Below are positions 17,549 to 26,715 of a stretch of DNA of 64,000 bases, piece after piece. The stretch lies in the NCBI GenBank assembly GCA_052315415.1, contig JBLSDH010000001.1, positions 1 through 64,000 of the forward strand, given 5' to 3'. The position numbers and the translations under genes are program-made. The stretch is from Cuniculiplasma sp052315415. Its GTDB lineage: Archaea; Thermoplasmatota; Thermoplasmata; Thermoplasmatales; Thermoplasmataceae. The first letter of the stretch is position 1. Each line of letters opens with the position of its first letter. Under the pieces are notes generated by a model that saw only the letters and a program-made list of their open reading frames with translations, had not been told where the DNA came from and searched no databases.

Positions 17549-18535
17549 ATGTCTATGAATAAAATAGTTTCCAAAGAAGTATGTTGGGAGGTTCGAGGCA
17601 TTGAAATCTTTGGAAGTCTTTTGTATCCAGATGACAATCTATATCATCCTGGGATTATTTTAATTGCTGGCAGTGGACCAACTGATAGGGATTGGTGCTC
17701 ACCCCTTTTGTCTGGCAAAAACGGAAGTGGAAAGCTTTTGGCGCAAAAACTTGCTGAGGAAGGCTTTGTAACACTCAGATATGATAAAATGACTTCTGGT
17801 CCTCATTTAAAGGAAAATCTTTCAAAGTTTGCAGGAAAATTAAGTATGGAAACTCATGTAGAAGAGATAGCGGGAGCAATGACATCCATTATATCACATG
17901 CAAATGTTTTAGAAGAAAGGATATACGCAGTGACTAACAGTGAGGGGGGTATTCATGCGGTTAACTACCAGCTTAGTAAATTTAGCCCAAAATTTAAAGC
18001 TTTGGTGTTAATAGGAATATCTGGAAGATCTGTTGCAGATGTTGCAAGAAGCCAGTTACTTTCACAGATCAAATCACTTAAAGATCCTAATGAAATAATG
18101 AAAGATTATGATAGTGCTATAGATCAATTTTTAAAAGGAAAAAAGATGGAAATAAAAAATTCATTACCGGAAAATGTAAAACTTATGCTCTACTCCCTTG
18201 ATAATCCTTACAATTTACCGTTCTCAAGAGAGCTCTGGAACTATTCTTTGATAAAACAATTAAAAAAAATTAAAGAATCTGTGTTAATAGTAATAGGAAA
18301 GAAGGACATTCAGGTAAACTGGAAACAAGATGGAAAATTGCTTGAAACAGCACTTTCTCATAAAGGTACAGTTGAATTTGAATACCCGGAAAATGCTGAT
18401 CATGTTTTGAAACACGTTGAATTTAACGTAGAGAATATTTCTGCAGAAATTGCGGCCTCTCAATATAATTCTGATAAAACGCAGCTGGACAGTGAGGCTG
18501 TGAATATTATTACAGAATGGCTTAAAACACATTAA
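17549..18535 (+). CDS. alpha/beta hydrolase family protein
   Basis: A serine hydrolase of 328 residues. LIAGSGPTDRDW near 38-49 supplies the oxyanion-hole region. The nucleophile is Ser131 in TNSEGG, a variant of GxSxG. Asp253 in KKDIQVN and His285 in NADHVLK complete a well-spaced triad. The closest general class is acyl-transferring or esterase-type peptidase_S9/S15-like hydrolases, but the substrate cannot be told. ATG 17549 is used; ATG 17555 is equally possible. No neighbour suggests a pathway. The flanks are unusually AT-rich and gene-poor. Confidence 0.8.
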   Translation: MSMNKIVSKEVCWEVRGIEIFGSLLYPDDNLYHPGIILIAGSGPTDRDWCSPLLSGKNGSGKLLAQKLAEEGFVTLRYDKMTSGPHLKENLSKFAGKLSMETHVEEIAGAMTSIISHANVLEERIYAVTNSEGGIHAVNYQLSKFSPKFKALVLIGISGRSVADVARSQLLSQIKSLKDPNEIMKDYDSAIDQFLKGKKMEIKNSLPENVKLMLYSLDNPYNLPFSRELWNYSLIKQLKKIKESVLIVIGKKDIQVNWKQDGKLLETALSHKGTVEFEYPENADHVLKHVEFNVENISAEIAASQYNSDKTQLDSEAVNIITEWLKTH

Positions 18536-19054
18536 AATGTAAGAAGAGAATTTATTATTTAATTTCTTAATTTAATGGTCAAAGTGAAGTTATAACTTTT
18601 TCAATTTTAAAATAATTAAAAGATAGAGCCGGTTAGTTCAATTTCAAATTATGCTTGTAACCATATTGGATGTTTTTAACATTTAAATATGTAATATATT
18701 TGATTATCTTTTGATATCAAACAATATTATTATTTCTCAGAGAATTTTATTCACAAGATTTTGGAAATTAGGATGGTTAAAATTTGTTATCTACTCATAT
18801 GCACTTAAAAATTTAGAAACACATAAATGTGATTCCTGAAGAACTCCTTTGACCTATTTCTTCCTAAATCATCCTTATGATATTGTTCAAACGTTTTAGG
18901 ATAAGATAGATCTTGAGATCCCTAATTTTTAACAGGTTTTTCTTTCTATCTATGATTCTCATATTCATCCAAATAAAAAGCTCACCATTTATGATTTTTG
19001 AAAGTAATTAAAAATTCAATTTTTAATTTCAGGACAAATAGACTTATTTAAAAA
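18536..19054. other. gene-free AT-rich stretch with a possible decayed ORF fragment
   Basis: About 520 bases with no credible gene. On the minus strand, 18805-18921 holds 37 open codons (including KTFEQYHKDDLGRNRSKEFF) ending at TAA, preceded by a stop and without a start codon. The composition is protein-like, so it may be the remnant of a longer gene, possibly a transposase. I could not identify a family. The rest looks like non-coding spacer. Confidence 0.25.
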
Positions 19055-19139
19055 TGCGGAGGGCCGGATTCGAACCGGCGAACCCCTGCGGGAATGGACC
19101 CTAAATCCATCGCCTTTAACCTGACTCGACAACCTCCGC
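19055..19139 (-). tRNA. tRNA-Leu (anticodon TAG)
   Basis: A class II tRNA of 85 bases on the minus strand. The acceptor stem is gcggagg/cctccgc with discriminator A. The anticodon stem atgga/tccat encloses tttaggg, anticodon TAG (reads CUA). A long variable arm (tcccgcagggg) is followed by the T arm ccggttcgaatccgg. No intron, no encoded CCA. Confidence 0.95.
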
Positions 19140-19265
19140 AACTGCTCTGGTTATTGTATTTCCATATAATAATATGACCTTATGGCACAAATATTTAATT
19201 TTTGTAGTCAAAATTTTTTAAATTAAAAATACTAAAAATTATCTTATTGCATACATTAACATGTT

Positions 19266-19955
19266 ATGGTTAAGCTGGATGATGCCATTATTGCAAGATA
19301 CGAGCATGCTGGTCACAAATTTGAAATTCTGGTTGATCCTGATGCCATAGAGAAAATAAGAGAGGGAAAGCTGGACCTTGAAAAGGATATTGCAAGTGAA
19401 ACTGTATTTAAAGATGCAAAAAAGGGTGAGAGGGCTGGAGAGGATTCAATAAAGGAAGTCTTCAAGACTGATAAACTGGAAGAGATTGTTTTCGAAATTG
19501 TGAAAAAAGGACAGATCCAGCTTACGACGGAGCAGAGGCATCGTATGCAGGAGAGCAAGAGAAAAGCAATAATAAACATCATTGCAAAGGAGGGTTTCAA
19601 CCCTCAGACAAATGCACCGAATCCACCCTCAAGAATTGAGGCTGCAATGGAAGAGGCAAAGGTTCATATAGATCCTTTTAAACCAATAAATGAACAGCTA
19701 AATTATGTTTTGAAAGAGATAAAGCCTTTGATACCAATAAGAATGGAGAAGACAAAAATAGCTATCAGAATTGAAGGAGAATTATATGGGAAATTATATG
19801 GCGAGATAAACAGACTTGGAAACATATTGAAAGAAGAATGGTCAAATGATGGAAAATGGATTTGCGTTTTAGAGATTCCATCTGGAATGTATGGAGAAAT
19901 TGTATCAGAAATTTCAAGAAGAGCAAAAGATGGTATAGAGATCAAAAAAATCTAA
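19266..19955 (+). CDS. ribosome maturation protein SBDS
   Basis: Archaeal ortholog of the Shwachman-Bodian-Diamond protein, which with EF-2-like GTPases releases the anti-association factor aIF6 from new 50S subunits. The three-domain protein is complete at 229 residues. The FYSH domain (about 1-90) includes ARYEHAGHKFEILVDPD and TVFKDAKKGERAGED. The helical domain includes QLTTEQRHRMQESKR and GFNPQTNAPNPPSRIEAAM. The C-terminal ferredoxin-like domain follows. It is not next to proteasome or exosome genes, unlike many archaea. It precedes the acyl-CoA dehydrogenase by 43 bases. Confidence 0.95.
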   Translation: MVKLDDAIIARYEHAGHKFEILVDPDAIEKIREGKLDLEKDIASETVFKDAKKGERAGEDSIKEVFKTDKLEEIVFEIVKKGQIQLTTEQRHRMQESKRKAIINIIAKEGFNPQTNAPNPPSRIEAAMEEAKVHIDPFKPINEQLNYVLKEIKPLIPIRMEKTKIAIRIEGELYGKLYGEINRLGNILKEEWSNDGKWICVLEIPSGMYGEIVSEISRRAKDGIEIKKI

Positions 19956-19998
19956 ACCTTATTACTTAAATATTTGTATTTATAGAGAATTACCATTT

Positions 19999-21144
19999 AT
20001 GCACGAGTTGAATGAAGAGGAAAGAGATGTTCTTGAATATGTAAAAAGATTTGCAAATGAAGAAGTTAAACCACTTGCAAGGGAAATAGATCTGAAAGAG
20101 GAAGTGCCGGAAAAGATAATAAACAGAATGAGAGAACTTGGTCTTTTTGCATCATACATTCCTAAAGAATATGGAGGAATAGGAATGAGCTTCAGTTTTC
20201 TGATGCATGTGATAGAGGAACTTTCAAAGGCCTGTCCAAGTACCTCTCTTGTTCTGGATGGAGCTTTAACACTTTTTGCTGAACCTATATTGATGTTTGG
20301 ATCAGAAAACCTTAAGAAAAAATACCTGACTGAGGTGGCAAAAGGAGCTGTTGGAGGTCTGGCATTAACTGAACCAGGAGCTGGAAGCGATGCTGCTGCA
20401 ATAAAAACAAGGGCAGAACTAAAGGATGGAGAATTTATAATAAATGGTTCAAAGATATTTATTTCTAATGGGAGGCTTGCAAAATTCTTTGTTGTTGATG
20501 TTGTAACTGACCCAGGTAAAGGGCATAAGGGCATCAGCACAATAGTTGTGGATGCTAATACCCCAGGATTCAGGATTAGCAAAGACATAAAAAAAATGGG
20601 ACTTAGGGGATCTTCCACTGTTGAACTTGTTTTTGAAAATGCAATAGTTCCTGAGGAGAACCTAGTTGGAAAAATGAATGAGGGTTTTAAGGTTGTTATG
20701 GAGACCCTGGATGCAGGAAGGATAGGAATTGCTGCCCAAGCCCTAGGTATAGGAAAAGCAGCTTTTGAAGAGGCCATAAACTACATAAAGGAGAGGAAGC
20801 AGTTTGGAAAAACCATTTCAGATTTTCAGGGAATTCAATTTATGATAGCAGATATGGCAACAAAATTGAAAGCTGCAACACTTCTGACATATGAAAGTGC
20901 AGAGATGTGGGATAAACATCAAGCCTGTATTATGGAGTCGTCAATGGCAAAGATGTATGCATCAGATGTGGCTTTGGAAGTGGCCGAAAAGAGTCTTCAA
21001 TTATTTGGTGGATATGGATACACAACTGATCTGGATGCTGAGAGGCACTTTAGGGATGCTAAAATAACTCAGATATATGAAGGAACCAATCAAATACAGA
21101 GAGTCATAATTGCAAAAGAAATATTGAAAAACCTTAAAATTTAA
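19999..21144 (+). CDS. acyl-CoA dehydrogenase
   Basis: FAD enzyme that introduces the alpha-beta double bond into acyl-CoA. The flavin-contact segment LALTEPGAGSDAAA (about 120-133) and IFISNGRLAKF, the C-terminal QLFGGYGYTTDLDAERHFRDAKITQIYEGTNQIQR region with the catalytic-base-type glutamate (IYEGT), and the 381-residue length are all standard. Chain length and electron acceptor cannot be inferred. A BoxA-like cttaaatatt (19965-19974) precedes ATG 19999. It could act with the acyl-CoA ligase at 239 and the crotonase at 34399, though they are scattered. Confidence 0.94.
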   Translation: MHELNEEERDVLEYVKRFANEEVKPLAREIDLKEEVPEKIINRMRELGLFASYIPKEYGGIGMSFSFLMHVIEELSKACPSTSLVLDGALTLFAEPILMFGSENLKKKYLTEVAKGAVGGLALTEPGAGSDAAAIKTRAELKDGEFIINGSKIFISNGRLAKFFVVDVVTDPGKGHKGISTIVVDANTPGFRISKDIKKMGLRGSSTVELVFENAIVPEENLVGKMNEGFKVVMETLDAGRIGIAAQALGIGKAAFEEAINYIKERKQFGKTISDFQGIQFMIADMATKLKAATLLTYESAEMWDKHQACIMESSMAKMYASDVALEVAEKSLQLFGGYGYTTDLDAERHFRDAKITQIYEGTNQIQRVIIAKEILKNLKI

Positions 21145-21179
21145 TAAAACAATTTATTTTAATCCACAATCCGGAAACC

Positions 21180-22403
21180 ATGAATGAAATATCTGAAGTT
21201 CAGGAGATCATCACATTCATATGGAAAGGAAAAGAAATAACAGGGTTAAAGATTTCACAGGAAGGAGAACTTTTGAATGTCAAACTAAAGAATGGCTACA
21301 ACATTATTGTAAAACCTGAAAAAATTTTAAGAGAGGAAAAAATATTAAAAAATGGTGTAAGGGCTAAATCACCAGAGAGGTATGGTTCAGGTGAACCTGT
21401 TTGCATCATATCAACTGGCGGGACCATAACGAGCAGAGTTGACTATTCGTCAGGAGCAGTTTTTCCATCCATGGATATAAGAGAAATCGCAGAGAGCAAT
21501 CCATACATTAAAAAAAATTACTCAATAGAAGTTTATGATTTTTCAAGTATTCTTAGCGAAAATATTCAACCGGAACACTGGATAAGAATGGCAAAAACGG
21601 TTTCAGAAAAACTTAATGAAAATACTGGTGTTGTGATTTCCCACGGAACAGATACAATGTCATATTCAGCAGCAGCGCTTTCATTTTTAATAAAAAAGAG
21701 GAAAGGATCAATTGTTTTTACTGGTTCACAGAGAAGTTCGGACAGACCAAGCAGTGATTCCTATTTAAATCTAGAAGCTGCCCTTTCATTTTCCATTGAA
21801 AAAAATTCAGAGATTGGAATTTCAATGCATGAATCCATATCGGATAGGAGGATACAACTAACAAGAGGTGTGAGAACAAGAAAAATGCATTCAACAAGGA
21901 GGGATGCATTCAAGAGCATTGGTGCAGAACCATTAGGTTACTATATGGACGGATTGAAAGAGATGTCAGATGGCCTTAGGCCCCCAGATGAATCAAATGA
22001 ATATGACCAAAAACTGGAAAGTAGGGTAGGAATTCTTTACTTTTATCCGGGAATCGAACCAGAGGCTGTGGAAACTTTTATTGAAAAGGAAAAGGCAACA
22101 ATAATAATGGGAACAGGTCTTGGAAATGTTAATGAAAATCTAATACCTGTTTTTAAAAGGCTGACTGACTCAGGGAAAAAAATAGTTATGACCACTCAGT
22201 GTATTTATGGTGAGGTTGATCCTCTGGTATACAGAACAGGGAGAGAATTAAAAAAATCCGGGGTAATTTACCTTGGAGATATTCTTCCTGAAACTGCATA
22301 CGTGAAGGCAATGTACGTTCTTGGAAACTACAAAGAGGAGAAATTTGAAGAAATTATGAGAACCAACATTTCCGGAGAGATAGTTCAGAGAGAGGGGATA
22401 TGA
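21180..22403 (+). CDS. gatD: glutamyl-tRNA(Gln) amidotransferase subunit D
   Basis: The glutaminase/asparaginase-type subunit of archaeal GatDE, which converts mischarged Glu-tRNA(Gln) to Gln-tRNA(Gln). The N-terminal AMPL-like domain spans about 1-75. The asparaginase domain has the first catalytic threonine in ISTGGTITS (about 77-85), the second in SHGTDTMSYSAA (about 155-166), and VFTGSQRSSDRPSSDS. The 407 residues are normal. Its stop overlaps the gatE start by 4 bases (ATGA). Confidence 0.96.
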   Translation: MNEISEVQEIITFIWKGKEITGLKISQEGELLNVKLKNGYNIIVKPEKILREEKILKNGVRAKSPERYGSGEPVCIISTGGTITSRVDYSSGAVFPSMDIREIAESNPYIKKNYSIEVYDFSSILSENIQPEHWIRMAKTVSEKLNENTGVVISHGTDTMSYSAAALSFLIKKRKGSIVFTGSQRSSDRPSSDSYLNLEAALSFSIEKNSEIGISMHESISDRRIQLTRGVRTRKMHSTRRDAFKSIGAEPLGYYMDGLKEMSDGLRPPDESNEYDQKLESRVGILYFYPGIEPEAVETFIEKEKATIIMGTGLGNVNENLIPVFKRLTDSGKKIVMTTQCIYGEVDPLVYRTGRELKKSGVIYLGDILPETAYVKAMYVLGNYKEEKFEEIMRTNISGEIVQREGI

Positions 22404-24184
22404 TGGAGAAATTGAAAATAGGGCTGGAAGTTCATCTTCAGCTGAATACAGGGAAACTCTTCTGTAGATGTGAAAATGAAGGTATAGAAAAAGAAAGAAA
22501 ATTCGAAAGAAATTTACACGTTTCAAAGGGTGAAACGGGGACAACTGATATATCAACTGAATATGAAATTTCAAGGGGAAAGAAATATTCATACAGGGTG
22601 ACAACAAATTCATGCCTTGTTGAGGCTGATGAAAAACCACCTGATTCACCTTCAGAGAATGCCCTATCCGCTGCATTATCTGTGGCAGAGAAAGTTCATT
22701 CTGATGTGCCGGATAAGATTATATTCATGAGGAAAGTTGTGGTGGATGGCTCCAATACTTCTGGATTTCAGAGGACTGGACTTATTGGCATGGGAGGCTG
22801 GATAGATATTGATAGTAGAAGAATTGGAATACAAACAGTATGCTTAGAAGAAGATGCCTGCAGAAAAATTGGAGAAAATGAAGAGACTGTCGAATATTCT
22901 CTGGAAAGGTTGGGAATACCTTTGATTGAAATATCTACAGCTCCAGATATTGAAAATGCGAAAGAGGCCATAAGAGTTGCTGAATTTATCGGAGATATGA
23001 TATTATCCTCAGGTCTATTAAGGAAAGGGGCCGATGCCATAAGACAGGACGTTAACGTTTCTTTGGGATATGGAAGGGTTGAGATAAAAGGTGTCAGTAA
23101 GCTGTCCCTCATAGGTGATGTAATTGAGAGGGAAATATCAAGGGAGAAAAAACTTGCAGAGGCTGTAAAAATATGGAAGGAAAGGGGTGGCTACAGCAAA
23201 TTGGAATTGATAGATGTTACCAATCTTTTCGTTACCACAAATTCCAGAGTTCTCCTAAGGCATCTAGAAAAGGGTGAGAGAATTTTTGGAGGACTGTTAA
23301 AAAATGCAAGTGGTTTGCTTAAAAAAGGCGAATTTAGAATTGGACGTGAGATTGCTGATGCCTTGAAACAGTTTGGAATCATGGGTATGATCCACAGCGA
23401 CGAAATCCCAGCATACGGTTTAACGGATATTGATAGCAAAAAAATTATGGAATATTTGGATGGAAAAGAAAATGATGCTTTTCTTCTCATAGGGGCAGAA
23501 ATGGAAAAATTTCAAATCTTGGAGAATATAATAAATGAAAGAAGTGAGAAGATACTGAGTTTGGATTTTTCAGAGACCAGAGCTGCTGATGATGAGGGAA
23601 ATACAAGGTATATGAGACCACTTTCAGGATCATCAAGAATGTATCCTGAAACAGATGTTGAAGCAATAGTTTCATCTAAAGTGAAAAAAAGGTATGATAT
23701 TTTGCTAAAGGAGGAAAGGATTTCAAGAATGACCACTAATCTTAAAATTTCTCCACAGGATGCAGAGACCTTAATTAAAACAGGTCAATTTTCTTTTGTT
23801 GAAAAGTTTGGAGACGAAAACAATGGTAAGATATTGGCAAGACTCTTAATACAGACAATTCCTGAAATTGAGAAGAAAAGGGGTATCAGGTTCCATATTA
23901 TGGATGTTCAAAGGATAGTGGAGTATTGCAGAGATATGAATCTTCCAAGGATATCATATGAATTCGCCCTTGAACTTATTTCATCTGGGAAAAAATTCGA
24001 TGAAATAAAGGATGGAGGAAATCTCATTCCACTCTCTGAAAAAGAAATAGAAGAGGCAATCAATTCATCTGATTTTAATGAACAAAAAAATCTAGGGGCA
24101 TTATTGAGTGAACTAAGGGAAAAATTTCTCAGACCCGTTGATCCATCCATTCTTCTTGGTATAATAAAAAGACTGAAAAAATAA
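22400..24184 (+). CDS. gatE: glutamyl-tRNA(Gln) amidotransferase subunit E
   Basis: The tRNA-binding, kinase/transamidase subunit of GatDE. The GatB/E core includes IGLEVHLQLNTGKLFCRC at the N-terminus, MRKVVVDGSNTSGFQRT, and PLIEISTAPDI with RQDVNVSLG. A GAD insert and a YqeY-like helical tail follow. The 594 residues are typical. Translation is coupled to gatD by the 4-base overlap; the ATGATG gives two possible start codons. No GlnRS is needed when this route operates. Confidence 0.96.
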   Translation: MMEKLKIGLEVHLQLNTGKLFCRCENEGIEKERKFERNLHVSKGETGTTDISTEYEISRGKKYSYRVTTNSCLVEADEKPPDSPSENALSAALSVAEKVHSDVPDKIIFMRKVVVDGSNTSGFQRTGLIGMGGWIDIDSRRIGIQTVCLEEDACRKIGENEETVEYSLERLGIPLIEISTAPDIENAKEAIRVAEFIGDMILSSGLLRKGADAIRQDVNVSLGYGRVEIKGVSKLSLIGDVIEREISREKKLAEAVKIWKERGGYSKLELIDVTNLFVTTNSRVLLRHLEKGERIFGGLLKNASGLLKKGEFRIGREIADALKQFGIMGMIHSDEIPAYGLTDIDSKKIMEYLDGKENDAFLLIGAEMEKFQILENIINERSEKILSLDFSETRAADDEGNTRYMRPLSGSSRMYPETDVEAIVSSKVKKRYDILLKEERISRMTTNLKISPQDAETLIKTGQFSFVEKFGDENNGKILARLLIQTIPEIEKKRGIRFHIMDVQRIVEYCRDMNLPRISYEFALELISSGKKFDEIKDGGNLIPLSEKEIEEAINSSDFNEQKNLGALLSELREKFLRPVDPSILLGIIKRLKK

Positions 24185-24200
24185 TATTTTCAAAACAACA

Positions 24201-24210
24201 CTTAAATATT
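24201..24210 (+). promoter_or_regulatory. BoxA of the complex I (nuo) operon
   Basis: cttaaatatt lies 19-28 bases before the GTG start of nuoA, suggesting a leaderless transcript beginning at or near the GTG. It is the only promoter-like element I see before the twelve complex I reading frames that follow, which are nearly all overlapping or abutting. Confidence 0.5.
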
Positions 24211-24228
24211 TTCCTAAAATATCTCATC

Positions 24229-24669
24229 GTGTCACTTTACGGATATATACCTCCATTGATTGCCCTGGTTTTACTTGCACTGGGCATGTTTCTTCTGTTT
24301 ACAGTACTTCCATCCTTAAGTCACTCTAGACTTAAAAAAGGCCCATTCAGACCAGAATTAAAAGTCTCAGATGTTATAAAGAATCTCTCCAGGGAAGGTT
24401 CACCAGATCCAAATTCAAGGTATACAGAGCCATATGAATCTGGAGAAGTTGCAAGGGGTGAATACAATGGGTTAGTGAGAGTCCAATATTATGTTATCGT
24501 GTTGCTTTTCATACTTTTCGACGTTGATATGGCCCTGTTGATTCCATGGGCCTATGATTTCAAAAATCTTGGCTTGTTTCCATTTATTGAAACAATAATA
24601 TTTATCCTGATGCCCATATTTTCTGTATATTATGCATTCAGGAAGGGTTATATGAGGTGGTTAAGATGA
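24229..24669 (+). CDS. nuoA: NADH-quinone oxidoreductase-like complex, subunit A
   Basis: Membrane subunit of complex I with three helices: an N-terminal one (about 5-30), and two in the second half. The conserved acidic loop-helix VQYYVIVLLFILFDVDMALLIPWA identifies NuoA/FpoA. GTG start at 24229, 146 residues. It is the first gene of the operon, and its stop overlaps nuoB by 4 bases (ATGA). Confidence 0.92.
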   Translation: MSLYGYIPPLIALVLLALGMFLLFTVLPSLSHSRLKKGPFRPELKVSDVIKNLSREGSPDPNSRYTEPYESGEVARGEYNGLVRVQYYVIVLLFILFDVDMALLIPWAYDFKNLGLFPFIETIIFILMPIFSVYYAFRKGYMRWLR

Positions 24670-25130
24670 AGACCGGAGATGCAGGTTTCCTGACTACTAC
24701 GCTGGAAAAGGCTATGGAATGGAGCAGAAGCAATTCCATATGGCCATTAACTTTTGGGCTTGCCTGCTGCGCCATTGAGATGATGGCAGTTCAGGCGTCC
24801 AGACTTGACATATCAAGATTTGGAAGCGAGGTTTTCAGGAATTCCCCAAGACAGTCAGATCTTATGATAGTTTCAGGAACCGTGACGAAAAAAATGGCTC
24901 CAAGGTTAAGGAGACTATATGATGAAATGCCATATCCAAAATATGTCATAGCAATGGGAGCGTGCGTCACTCAGGGTGGCCCATACAATCAGGGATATTC
25001 TGTTGTTCTTGGAGTTGACAGGGTTGTACCCGTAGATGTGTATGTACCAGGCTGTCCTCCAACACCGGAAGCTCTGACTTATGGAATTATGCTTCTTCAG
25101 AAGAAAATAAGAAATGAAGCTGACAGGTGA
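24666..25130 (+). CDS. nuoB: complex I subunit B (N2 cluster)
   Basis: Carries the terminal [4Fe-4S] cluster N2 that reduces quinone. All four ligands are present with tandem cysteines: C34-C35 in GLACCAIEMM, C100 in MGACVTQGG, and C130 in VPGCPPTPEAL. The ATG at 24666 (154 residues) overlaps the nuoA stop (ATGA) and has GAGGTGG upstream. A GTG at 24657 is possible but would bypass that site. Confidence 0.96.
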   Translation: MKTGDAGFLTTTLEKAMEWSRSNSIWPLTFGLACCAIEMMAVQASRLDISRFGSEVFRNSPRQSDLMIVSGTVTKKMAPRLRRLYDEMPYPKYVIAMGACVTQGGPYNQGYSVVLGVDRVVPVDVYVPGCPPTPEALTYGIMLLQKKIRNEADR

Positions 25131-25135
25131 ATATT

Positions 25136-25594
25136 ATGTCATATGAAGTTAAGGAAGAGTTGGATAAAAAAGGAAGAAAGGTGCTCAGGGTTGAAAAAGA
25201 GCATCTCGTTGAGCTCATCAGAGACCTGAAGGAAAAGGGCTTTGATCATCTGTCATTGATAACGGGTGTTGACTTCAGAGATAGAATTGAAGTTGTTTAT
25301 CACCTTGAAAGAATGGCGGACAATTCCATGATTGTGGTAAAAACTTCAACTACAAACTCACGGGTTCCGAGTCTCACATCACTTTATGACAGCGCAAACT
25401 GGGATGAGAGAGAGCAGTATGATATGATGGGCATAATATTTGAAGGGCATCCCGATTTGAGGAGAATATTACTTCCTGAGGGTTGGAACGGTTATCCCTT
25501 AAGAAAGGATTATGATATGAGCAAAGTTCAGTATGTAAACATGGATGAGAATGGAGAAGATTATGTTAGTTTTGATCCGGGGGATGGGTGGTAA
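25136..25594 (+). CDS. nuoC: complex I subunit C (30 kDa type)
   Basis: Peripheral-arm subunit that packs on NuoD. The family block DEREQYDMMGIIFEGHPDLRRILLPEGW, then G.PLRKDY, occupies about residues 97-130. The ATG at 25136 (152 residues) has an AGGTGA site 6 bases upstream that overlaps the nuoB stop. GTG 25127 is the alternative. It is separate from nuoD rather than fused. Confidence 0.93.
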   Translation: MSYEVKEELDKKGRKVLRVEKEHLVELIRDLKEKGFDHLSLITGVDFRDRIEVVYHLERMADNSMIVVKTSTTNSRVPSLTSLYDSANWDEREQYDMMGIIFEGHPDLRRILLPEGWNGYPLRKDYDMSKVQYVNMDENGEDYVSFDPGDGW

Positions 25595-26715
25595 TGCAGG
25601 AAGGGGCGCTGAAAAACAGACTAATAGAACTGAACATGGGTCCACAGCATCCCTCAACACATGGTGTATTAAGATTAAAACTCACACTTGACGGGGAGAC
25701 TGTGAAAAAGGTGGAACCTGTCATTGGTTACCTTCACAGGAATGCAGAAAAAATATGTGAACTGGACTACTACTGCGATTCATTGATATATTTTGACAGA
25801 ATGGACTATGTTTCTGCCATGAATATGGAGGCTGGCTATCTGGAAGCTGCGGAAAAATTGCTGGGAATAGATGTTCCAGAGAGAGCAAAGTGGATAAGAA
25901 CTGTTATGTGTGAATTGAGCAGGATAGCAGGACATCTTGTATGGGCAGGAGCTTTTGGCCTGGACCTTGGAATGTTGACACCATTCTTCTATGTTTTCGA
26001 ACTCAGGGAAAAAATACTTGATCTTTTTGCAGAAATATCTGGTTCAAGGCAGCAGACCAACTACATGAGCATAGGTGGCGTTTATCAGGATTTTAACGAT
26101 AAGATTATTTACGAAATTAAGGAATACGCAAAAGAATTCCCTAAAAAACTGGATGAAATATTCAATCTGTTTGTTAAAAATGATATTTTTCTTTCCCGTA
26201 CAAAAAATGTTGGAATTCTGGAACCTGATGTTGCAATAAGTTATGGTGTGACTGGTCCAATGTTAAGAGCTTCGGGAATACCATACGATGTCAGGAAGGA
26301 TGAACCTTACCTAATGTATGATAAGTTGAACTTTGACATACCAATATCAAAAAGGAAAGATGTTTATGGCAGATTCCTTGTAAGATTTGAAGAGATGAGA
26401 CAATCAATAAAGATAGTGGAACAGGCCATTGACAAGATACCAGATGGACCTTATTTTAACCCTAAGGCAAAGAAATCACTTATGATAAGGCTTAGAGGCG
26501 AAGGGGATGTATATGCCAGAACTGAAGCACCAAAGGGAGAGTTTGGAGTTTATCTTGTGGGTGACGGAGGGGTCAAACCTTACAGAGTTCATGTAAGAAG
26601 TCCTGCTTTTAAAAATCTGTCAGTTTTGCCATATCTTGCAAAGGATGTATTGATAGCAGATCTGATTGCAATATCCGGATCCATAGATTTAGTGTTCGGG
26701 GAGGTTGACAGATGA
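25594..26715 (+). CDS. nuoD: complex I subunit D (49 kDa type)
   Basis: Quinone-site subunit related to the large subunit of NiFe hydrogenases. NMGPQHPSTHGVLRL opens the protein, with GYLHRNAEKICE, DRMDYVSAMNMEAGY, GRQ-like SGSRQQTNYM and a C-terminal PCMSC-less SGSIDLVFGEVDR. The hydrogenase cysteines are absent, as expected for Nuo. ATG 25594 overlaps the nuoC stop by one base. A GTG at 25588 would add two residues. 373 residues. Confidence 0.95.
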   Translation: MQEGALKNRLIELNMGPQHPSTHGVLRLKLTLDGETVKKVEPVIGYLHRNAEKICELDYYCDSLIYFDRMDYVSAMNMEAGYLEAAEKLLGIDVPERAKWIRTVMCELSRIAGHLVWAGAFGLDLGMLTPFFYVFELREKILDLFAEISGSRQQTNYMSIGGVYQDFNDKIIYEIKEYAKEFPKKLDEIFNLFVKNDIFLSRTKNVGILEPDVAISYGVTGPMLRASGIPYDVRKDEPYLMYDKLNFDIPISKRKDVYGRFLVRFEEMRQSIKIVEQAIDKIPDGPYFNPKAKKSLMIRLRGEGDVYARTEAPKGEFGVYLVGDGGVKPYRVHVRSPAFKNLSVLPYLAKDVLIADLIAISGSIDLVFGEVDR

